Origin: Sitta carolinensis
Taxonomy: Eukaryota; Chordata; Aves; Passeriformes; Sittidae
Assembly: GCA_032173965.1 (NCBI GenBank)
Contig: CM063288.1
Location: forward strand, 18,697,501 to 18,761,500
DNA length: 64,000 nucleotides
Reading direction: 5' to 3'
In this document: positions 55,401 to 64,000 of the stretch, one piece after another
Numbering within the stretch: the first letter of the stretch is position 1
How the letters are laid out: every line of letters begins with the position of its first letter
Notes under the pieces: generated by a model
What the model saw: only the letters and a program-made list of their open reading frames with translations
Told to the model about the DNA's origin: nothing
Database searches by the model: none
Translations under genes and position numbers: made by a program

Positions 55401-56297
55401 GTCCAGGTGTGCCTTGGAAATCTTCCCTGTTTGGTGGGATACCCCTTCCCTGTCACTATATTCTGTGCCAGATGGACAATTGCTCAAAAGTCACTTCCTT
55501 TTGTTGCATTTCCCTTATCATAGACAAGAGAGATGAATACAACTTACTTTTTCCCTCGGCCTAAAAGAAGGAAAAATATCTTTACACTAAATTTAAGGCA
55601 CTTTTCGGGGTATATGGAATTCATTTGACACAGTCAAATGAGTGCAGAAAGCAGCAGACGAACCTCCTAGTGCTAGTAACTCAGAGCTGCTCTTTCAGGA
55701 GTCCTCTGTGCTGTTGTTTCCACAGGCACTGTAGCTGAATTGCAAATACTTCTAGACAAGTCTATAACCTCTTCACACCCTGAAGCAAGGTTAAAATATA
55801 GTTGGCAATGGAGATATAATTTTCTACAAGGTTTTAGTAATACCAAACCAACTAAAATATACCCTAATGTAAGATCAGTAAACAACTGAAATCTACAATA
55901 GACTCACAACAGACTCTGGTAAGCAAATTAATACTGTAAAGTCTAAGGCTAATTAGAACATAATATATCTAATTATAATAGATCATTTGTAGTGCTTAAA
56001 ATTACTTTTTACAGTACAAAATAATGTAAATATAACACTATCAGAAAAATACTATGCTTGCTTTTTTTAAATTTTATAAATTAAAAAACTTCTTGTGTTT
56101 ACCCAAGAATTTCCCCACTCTGAAAAGTTTCATTGACTTAATTTTTCTGTACTCTCTAAGCTCTAAATTGAAAATAAGAGAAAATTTTAAAAAAACTGAT
56201 GATACTACTTCTTTCTACTACTGCTTTTATTTCAAGATTTAGAAAAAATGTAGCTATTTTCCTCTTAGAAAAATACCATGTCTGTTTGTATTTACAG
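52448..56297 (+). other. XIRP2: XIRP2 intron between exons B and C
   Basis: The intron is about 3.85 kb, with gttagc at the donor and tgtttgtatttacag at the acceptor. A hAT-like element occupies 52487-52762. A perfect 9-bp tandem pair (gcaaaatga) sits at 54472-54489. No additional exon was recognised. Confidence 0.8.
52487..52762. mobile_element. Nonautonomous hAT-like DNA transposon (Charlie-type)
   Basis: The ends form imperfect terminal inverted repeats: cagtggtctccaaacc on the left and, as reverse complement of the right end, cattggtgtccaaagc (12 of 16 match). Such cagtggtctccaa-type ends are typical of hAT/Charlie elements. The 8-bp flanks ctttaagg (52479-52486) and cttgacga (52763-52770) agree at 5 of 8 positions, compatible with an eroded hAT target duplication. 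At 276 bp it has no transposase and would be an old MITE-like copy. It begins only 40 bp after the exon B donor. Confidence 0.65.
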
Positions 56298-56434
56298 TGG
56301 AGTCTCGCAGACTTGTAAGAGGTCTATCTAAAGAGAGCACTCCCAGGGCTGATAACACACTGCTGGATTTCCAGGAGACTGTCTCCTTTAAAGAAAGAAT
56401 GGCTATGTACAAGGCTGCTGTGTCCTTTGCCCAT
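56298..56434 (+). CDS. XIRP2: XIRP2 exon C, contains the conserved KERMA-YKAAVS segment
   Basis: The acceptor AG is at 56296-56297 and the donor is CAT|gtaaga at 56434/56435. The 137-bp exon enters in phase 1, completing a Val codon with exon B, and leaves in phase 0. It encodes ESRRLVRGLSKESTPRAD followed by LLDFQETVSFKERMAMYK and AAVSFAH. The KERMAxYxAAVS motif is shared by XIRP2 and EPLIN (KDRMAKYQAAVSK in LIMA1). The canonical human XIRP2 starts at the Met of this motif, equivalent to ATG 56399-56401 here, but in this locus the frame continues upstream into exon B. The final FAH is unlike the human continuation I remember. T at the last exon base makes the donor a little atypical. Confidence 0.9.
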
Positions 56435-58686
56435 GTAAGACATCAATGGTTTCTTACCTTCCTACCTTTCCATTTGCTTTGCACAGTGACATATCCTGCA
56501 TTCTTTATTTATCCAAGATGACTGATGGGCCATCATGGGGATCAAAATTTGACACCTAAATTAACAAACCTACTTAGCAAACTTATTGATGCATCAATCT
56601 CTATCTCTGCTGAGAGAGATTTTTCATGCAATAAAGCTTTGGTCATCTAGACAATTCCCTTTAACTCACTAGAAGGACTGGGTTTTTCTTTCACTGTTGC
56701 ATGAGCTGCATTTATTAGGGCCATAGGCTTGTGACAGATTAAGCCAGCAGCTACTGCATTATGAAAATTATTATTAAATAATAAAATCACATTGAAACGC
56801 ACAGTAAGTTTAGACCTCTTGCTGTTCGAACAAAGCAATTTCAAATGGCAGCATTTTAAAATAGTAGCTCTATGAGACAAGGTGTATGAAAAAGTATTGT
56901 TTTGATATAAAATTATTCAAAACTGGCATTATATAAAAGAGTAGTTAGGAAAAAACCTTCTTAATTTTGTTTTACATCTTGCTCTGTATGTCTATCAATA
57001 ATATTAAATATTTTATTGCACATTTTAAAATACTGACACCAAGTAGCACATAATGTATTTGGCTAACAGAGTTTATAAACTAGTAAAACAGACTTCCTTT
57101 CCACACATTGAATTATGAGTCAGGAATGTCCAAAAACCGTGTCTTCAGAGCTCAGCCAGGAAAATCTTCATCAGATATGCAGAAACGCTAAGGGTTAAAA
57201 AGTGTGGGTTTTACTGTATCTTAAAATCCCAGGTAGAAGTTGCAGTTCAGGTCCCTTGTATAGGGAAAGGAGGGCATTATGAGGACTTACTCTAATGAGA
57301 GAATGACAATGGTTTTTGTTTACACTGAATTTTCAGTGCATGGAATGAGCACCTTTTTCTCACTGTAAACTAGGCCCGAGTAATTTCTGTAAAGCCAGAG
57401 ACCATATCTGGCAAAAGAAGGACTACAATTCAGCTCTCACCAGACATCATCCATATGCAAGAACAGCTGTAGAAAGACTGCCAGTCTTACCTGCAGTTTA
57501 GTCTTGGGGAAAGGGGTTTGCATGGCCTGAAGGGACCTTCTGGGTGCCTGGATAATCCAGAAACCACATAATGGAAACAGCCATCAAATTCCTGCCTGCT
57601 GACTTCTTTATTTTCCAACTGCTTAGTGTGCATTTGGAGCAGATGCCTGCATTTCACCTGTCTGAGAAGGTCCCACTTCCTTAGTCCAGCAATTAGAAAC
57701 TTTACTGAAGTTAGTACTCTCTCTCACAATGAAAAGAACTGCACGAAGCCTGACCCAACCTAACTGTGTTGAGCACATAGGAACTATTTCATTTATACTC
57801 AGAAACATCTTGCAATTTCTTGCTGATTGCCTGAAAAAAAAGAAACTTTATATTTGGTTCCATTAAAGGGAATGAATACATTTCACTAGAGGACCCATAT
57901 CTTCATTTACCTGATCAAAATATCTCCAAATGGCTGTTAAGATGTGCCTGAAATGTTCATTCATTAAAACAATTAGTTTCCACACTCACAAATCCATGTA
58001 GATATATAATCATGCAGCCTTCATCACAGGGAAAAAAATAAACCCTATTTATTAATGATCTGCTTACTTAAGTATATCTAACTTTACTTAGTAGCTTCAT
58101 TACAGATGTATTCCTAAATTTTGGGTGGGCTTTTGTCAGCATATCAATTCATAAATTAAAATGGTGAAAGCTTCATCCAATACCATCTAAAAGTAACACA
58201 TTAGGGACAGAACTAGAACAGGAAGCCTGAGGGTAAATGCCCTCTTGTCACCTTCATTGCTGATGTCAGGGAAGACAGGTCATCTCCCAAAGGCCTGCTT
58301 GTAGCTCTCTGCATGTTTTTCAACACTACCCATTGGAAAACCAGAGAGGACGAGGTGGCAACTCTAAATGCCACAGAACTCAGAAGAGACAAGGAGAAGA
58401 GGGAACAGCAGAAGGATTGTTCAGGAAAGTGGCTGTTACTGCCAATCAAGCAGATGAGACTTAAGTCTTTTGGTGCTCAAGATTCAGGCCAAGCATACCT
58501 TTAAGGTGTCTAAATCAAGTATAGTTCTAATGCAGTGGTCTATGAACTTGCCAAAAACTGTATTTACTGACTGTCTGATTTATTCCTGCATACTGCTCTT
58601 AACTAGTTTTAAAAAAATAAAATTAGATCATAGACGTATGCTTTTAGCACAAATAGAAAACAACTGGTCTTATTTTATCACTCTAG
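56435..58686 (+). other. XIRP2: XIRP2 intron between exons C and D
   Basis: About 2.25 kb of ordinary A/T-rich intron. The exon C frame stays open for 28 codons past the donor and stops at 56519-56521, so intron retention would add a short hydrophobic tail. No repeat or RNA gene was recognised. Confidence 0.8.
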
Positions 58687-58818
58687 AGTTCACAGAAGAC
58701 CAAGTTCTGTACTGTGCCTGGTGGCCTGGCAGCAGTGAGGAAACAATTTGAGAAAGTGCAAAGGATCTCTCCAAAAAAGACCTTTGTTCAGTACCAGCAC
58801 CAGCATAGATCTCTACAG
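58687..58818 (+). CDS. XIRP2: XIRP2 exon D, diagnostic N-terminal segment
   Basis: This exon gives the firmest identification. From 58714 it encodes VPGGLAAVRKQFEKVQ, then TFVQYQHQHRSLQ, closely matching human XIRP2 as remembered (VPGGLAKVKKQFE and TFAQYQYQHQNRS). The exon ends at CAG|gtaaca (58818/58819), phase 0. The start is at the tag before AGT (58687), giving 44 residues; a second in-frame acceptor nine bases on (cacag|AAG, 58696) would omit Ser-Ser-Gln. An in-frame TAG at 58684-58686 excludes an earlier start. A frame shifted by one base also runs through here and is only a shadow. Xin actin-binding repeats are not in this exon; they follow downstream in the gene. Confidence 0.94.
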
Positions 58819-61800
58819 GTAACAATAGCATTTTAATACTAACAAATTAAGTCTGCCCTGATAGATAACGGAGGAAAAAATATGATTGTTTGCTTTACTG
58901 GTGAGTTTTCATTATGACTAAGACAACATTTCACTCATGTTCATAATCATAGTATTTTATATTAGAGATGTACCACAGGATTCATACATTTTTTATGCAG
59001 ATGAACACTCACTATAGACTAGACTCAACTAGACTTAGACTGAGTAAAGCAGATTATTGCTATAGCAGTATTTTATACCAAAACCTGTCTATACAACTGT
59101 GATTTAATCATTATTATGTGTCATGGTGATATTCTGCATTTATTGCACTTGATGCTAAGTCACTCTCTTCCAAAAGGAGTTTCCTGCTTCCATGGAATTA
59201 GATCTAACAAAGTCCCTAAACAGATCAAAAATTGCACAGAAGAACCCAGACATTACATGAAAGTAGAACAAAGCTGCAGCTAAGTGCTACTTCAGATAAA
59301 AGACCTTTACTTTTCATTGCTTCATTAGGCTGTGCCATGAAAAATTGTTGTAGGAGATAACAATTTTGGACTATGTGAATTCCCCTTCAATAAAACACTG
59401 TACAATCTGTCCTGTGCACTCTGAAAAGCAGGAAATTTCTTTACCATCCTGCACTTTTTGCAGAGATTTTTAAATATTGTTGTTCTACCAGCTTTGTAGA
59501 AAAAGACAGATTAACATTTTGCCATCAGTTTAATGTTAAATAAGTATCATCATATCTACCACTCATCCCTCATCTCTTATAATTTAACACCTATATCAAC
59601 AATTTGCACAGACAAATGAAACTCCAGTTTGTAGGGAAGAAGACACAGTTTGCTGCAGGGGTACTAATGCATCTTTAAGCAAGCAGAAAAATGCCATAGT
59701 GGGACATAACTCACTCTGGTGCATAAGCAGTGGTAATAGGAAATGTTATGTACATACTTTTCTGATGACATGGCCCACTCTACCTGTCAGTTTTATGGGT
59801 GAAAGAATATAGAACCCTGTACAAAAATTATGTAACTTTTACGCAGAACCCAGTAATTTCATTTGATGTGTAGATGCATTTTCCCAGGACACCTATCTCT
59901 CCACAAAGGCACAATAATGGTTCCATTTCTTCAGTCAAGATGTGACCTGAAAGAATACTTATCTACAGTTTTTTCCTCTGTGGCTAGTTCAGGAGGCTCT
60001 CTCAAATCATCAGCAGAAATAGCCACACACACTGAAAAATGAAATCACTCCGAACATATGGAACCATCTTTAAATTTAGGTTAAATAACTCACTGCAAGA
60101 CCATAAAATCCCATTTCTATGTAACATAACTGCACTTTCATGGAAAATGGGATTATACACTTAAGTAGCTGAAAGATTATTCAAGGTCACTGAATCCATC
60201 CTGGGGCAAAACAGAGAAAACACAGAGTTTGAAGACAGATCTCCAGATCTGGATAAATTCAAACTATTAATCCAAGAAAAAAATAAGGATGCAATTAATT
60301 TTTTTAAAAGTAACCTAAACAGCTGAACATTCTACTATAGTTTCAATTATTGTATAAGGAGTTTATGACTTTTCATTCAAAATATTGTCATCAAATATGC
60401 AAACAGTAACTATTCATCTTCCTGTTTTTCTCAGGCAGCAGTCATCACTCTTAGCTCACTTTTTTGTACTGGAGATTGGTTCCTTGTAATAGGTGCTTTA
60501 CCAGAGCTCAATAAACTCATGTCCAAAATGGTGATCAGCAAAGAAAACTGATCACACACTTGCCCTGTGCTCATAAACTCAACCAGAATCTGAATAGAGA
60601 CCTGGTCTTGTGTTCTGACCACTGGCACTATGAGCACCTCCGAGCATCAGCCATCAAGATGAGAAGAGGCCACGAGCTTTGGTGTTACACCTGTGCAGGG
60701 GCCAGCCTGGAGTGCTTTGCTACCCCAGCTCAGCTACCTGACTGCTCAGGCACTGCCTCGGGGCCCAGTGACAGAAACGAGCCATTGCTGGCAAGGGAGC
60801 TGAACCTCCAACACAGCAAAGGAGGCAAATACAGAGAAAACAACTGAGATTCACTCAACCATACAGTATAGAATGTCAGAACAGACACGGGCATAGCTAC
60901 CCCTCCTTCCCCTAAGGTCATTCCAGAGGAATGTTCTAAGATGGCAACTGTAGCAATTGCCAATTTTCTAGCAATTGCAGAGAATAAGATTGAATAATGT
61001 GATGATGTCAGTGAATGGTGAAAAGCTTACATTTTATGAAAATCTTTGATGTAGTGCCCAAGACACCCTAAGTATATACATACAAATAAGCAAGACTCAC
61101 AAATCATAAGGATAAAGTGCAGATAAATTAAGTTCTTATAAGAAATTTCTGCAAGACTCTCACAGTACTGATGTGCAGTGAGACTGTGCTAAGAACATAA
61201 ATAGGTAAAAAAGCATTGCTTTGAGGAAGAAATGAAGAGCCACACAAAATAGTCATTCCATTGTCACTAACATTGTAAGTGAAGATTCAGGCTCACAATT
61301 TACTCCCACTGCTGCTTAGAAGTTTGCACATACTGTTCATTTAGAACAGAAAGTTCTAAATTTGCCGATACATCAACAATATTACATTAGCCAACTTCTG
61401 GGAGATTATATCTTGGCCATAATGTACAGTTCAACTAAACACATTATGCACCAATAGTGAGATAGTAAAAGTTTTTCCTGTGCTTGGATGAACCCCTGAG
61501 CCATTTGATCCCATTGAAATATATACTTATATAGATAGAGAACTGTATAGATGTCTTAGGCATATATATGTATAATGTAATGCACATATTCTGAGCTGAA
61601 AAACAATTCTATTTTTGAAAGAGAAAGCATGTTTTGTTTGTTATTAGAACAGAAGGAAACTAAAAATATCAACACAAAAAAGCAAACCTTGCTCTAAATT
61701 ACACAGAACAATTACCAATAATTCAAATCTTAGCATATTTTTCAATAAGAATTCTATCTAAATTATTGCAGTACAGAAGCACTAAAGTTGTTGTATGGGC

Positions 61801-64000
61801 CATTAACATAAAATGTGTGTAGCAATTAGTTTTCTTCAGTAGCAAAATCTGAATGCCTACATAAAAAAACAAACACTCCTCTAACAAAACTTATACAGAC
61901 TTACTCTCAAACTTACATGTTTATTTTTAAATAGTACTGTTTTAGGTTAGAATGACTTATTACTCAGAGACACAACAGCACACTCTAGTCCTCTGTGTTA
62001 AGCTCCATAGAGATATACACGGGAAGGCCAGCAGCCCACACAAAGGGTGACAGGAAACAAGTGGGAGAGACTGGAGGATCAAGTAAGTCTGAAAGAAAAT
62101 TTAAAAATTGCAAGAAACCATTCACGAGCAAGCAGCATGCCAGCAATCTTCCAGCTGAGAGTGTTTTCTGAAGCTTACTCATGGTATGCCATAAATAAAA
62201 TACAATTGACCTATTTTATAGAATATACTACAAAGTCTATGGGATCTACAAAACATGCCACAAACCATAATGGGGTAGACTAAATTAATCCTACCTAATC
62301 CTATATCCAACAGCTGGCAGTTATAGAGGAGGGATGAAACCACAGGTCTTCTAACTCTCCACTTATTCAGAGTAATAAACAAGCAGCACTTAACACCCTA
62401 TTACAGGAATTTCAATTAGCCATTTTGACTGACACACAAAAATAAGAGATCCTCCATTTCCCTCTTCCTCCCAGCACGCCCATAGCAAGGCTGTGTAATT
62501 ATATCGTCACAATTTGGCTCATAAGGTTTGGGCTGCATTTTAGACAGACATACTATAGCATTAAATTATTATGGTCCTTTGCAATATGGCAACTACTTCA
62601 TAAGCAGCACCAAAGTTACAGCAATAAAGCAGTAGTGACATTCAGATTAGATTTGCTTCCTGACTACATTAAGTCTAATTATATTTCTTTTTAATATCCC
62701 ACACCATTCAAAGGACATATAATGACTATTCTGAACATATTTCATGACTCATGAATGAGCTTTTCCAGTAATGAGAGCTTGAATTACATATCTAAAACAT
62801 GCACATTAGAACAGAAAAGCATATCTTAAAAGAAAAAAGCATATATATGCATAAATATATTAAAAAGCATATCCATACAGAATGAAAAGGTATATTAGAC
62901 ATACACCTACACAGTCATTAAACAGAGAATAGATGGAAAAATTTGCACTTCATTCTTTTTGAACTGCCTCTTTTCAACCTAGTATGGGGTTAGCTCTACA
63001 TCTGCTCGTATGTTGTGCAGCTCCCTCACAACTGTTATGTACGCAGAACCTTCAAGTGTAAAACAGGACATCCTGTAAAAGCAGGACATGCTGTGACCTG
63101 TTCTCCTCAAGCCTCAATGCACTCTGACAGTTCAGACAGGATTGATTTTGATACTGGTAATGCACTAAATCATTTATGGGGCCAGCAATAAGAAAATTTA
63201 TTCTACCTTTCATTCGTACAATTCATCTTATAGCTGAAACAGGATTTGGAAGCACAGAGGTGGAAAAAACTCTTAAAGCCCATAGAGGGGACACTCATTG
63301 TTTCTCTGCCATAGATCTAAAAACCTTTGCTGCCTGCTGCATGGCAGAAATTACAGGCTAGGCAGTAGATGACCCCTTTATTGATTCAGCAAAAATATTA
63401 ATGGAGACGCAAGCAGGGTAAGCATTCCTTAGTTTGACGGTGGAATAAATCCCATAAATATATGCTTTCTCATGGCATGACTAAGAGAAAGAACTAATTT
63501 CTTGTCCCACAATTAACTGAATTCCAAGTAGTAGTAGTCAGGACTTGAGATGCAGAAAGCTTACAGCTCTATGTTGCACTAAATGTACAGCAGCAATCAC
63601 AGAAACACAGTACTGCCTCCATTCATGTTCAAGTTCCTTTGAATACTCGGGAAGCTCTTGCTGGAGGGACCAGAAACTCCCTTCATTTGAAGCTTATTAT
63701 CAGTAGAAACTAATAGACAAGCTTCTTTCTAACAAAGGAAGAAGAAAATATAATCTGACATGAGTGAAATTATTTGTTAGATGGCTCTGTGTGCATGGGA
63801 GAGGAAGCACAGGACTACTGCCATAATAATATCAATCATTCAGATTTATTTCTTCTAATTGCTAAGTCTCAAAGTACCCCATGGACACTGGTAATGATAT
63901 AACACAGGTTCGATGGCAGGCTTCAAATAAGAAAACAAATCACTGTCAGAATCTGAAGCCAAACCAAACATAGACAGACTCAGAAATCAGTTTACACAGA
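58819..64000 (+). other. XIRP2: XIRP2 intron after exon D, continuing past the window
   Basis: No later XIRP2 exon was found: I looked for the next human-like segments (around EVNQASQFHQY and LLKEQFEK) and for Xin repeats and saw neither. Open frames at 60560-60847, 62047-62283 and 63176-63361 have no recognisable content. Small motif-like repeats (actagact) occur near 59015-59045. Confidence 0.7.

Noticed and set aside
37409..56434. LIMA1 (EPLIN) as the gene instead of XIRP2
   Set aside because: Exons A-C resemble EPLIN segments, but exon D matches XIRP2 closely. The A/T-rich, long-intron setting also fits a macrochromosomal locus such as XIRP2 better.
58470..58751. Open frame overlapping exon D in another reading frame
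   Set aside because: It runs one frame off the XIRP2 reading and ends inside the exon; the XIRP2 frame has the conserved peptide and splice sites.
62047..62283. Possible exon ending at a strong donor-like caagtaagt near 62090
   Set aside because: No convincing acceptor, and the translation does not resemble the next XIRP2 segment.
63176..63361. 61-codon frame near the right edge as a further XIRP2 exon
   Set aside because: No similarity to XIRP2 and no suitable splice-site pair in phase.

Overview
The window is nuclear DNA from a bird, most likely a passerine. It is A+T-rich, intron-dominated sequence with no bacterial-style gene packing. It carries CR1 LINE fragments, tRNA-Ile-derived SINEs with CR1-like tails (the TguSINE1 type known from songbirds), a solo LTR of an avian ERVL-like family and a small hAT-like DNA transposon. 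Almost all long open frames are chance frames.

One protein-coding gene can be supported, on the + strand: the 5' part of XIRP2 (Xin actin-binding repeat-containing protein 2, a muscle and stereocilia actin-binding protein). Four coding exons are visible: A (ending at 37690), B (52294-52447), C (56298-56434) and D (58687-58818). The splice phases agree across all three junctions (0/0, 1/1, 0/0). Exon D encodes VPGGLAAVRKQFEK, close to the N-terminal part of human XIRP2 as I remember it. Exon C encodes KERMAMYKAAVS, matching the KERMARYQAAVS region where the canonical human protein starts. Exons A and B encode the EPLIN/LIMA1-like N-terminal extension. The very large exon with the Xin repeats, and any LIM-domain exons, must lie beyond 64000.

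Layout: 1-13690 noncoding; 13692-14626 CR1 fragment on the minus strand with decayed reverse-transcriptase C-terminal sequence; 14627-26390 noncoding with two odd islands (about 16391-16620 and 23815-24050); 26391-26545 CR1 tail next to a SINE; 28797-30045 a probable older LTR and flanking unknown sequence interrupted by a solo LTR; 30046-37240 noncoding with a G+C-rich patch near 32480-32800; 37241-37850 a G+C-rich island containing exon A; 38021-38157 a SINE; 52487-52762 a hAT-like element about 40 bp after exon B; 58819-64000 intron.

I found no new multi-gene system. The points most worth a second look are the ambiguous 5' end and high G+C of exon A, the 9-nt tandem acceptors of exon D, the double-tailed CR1/SINE composite, the near-exon transposon, and an exon-like island at 16391-16620. 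G+C statements are by eye; family assignments are from remembered sequence, without a database search.
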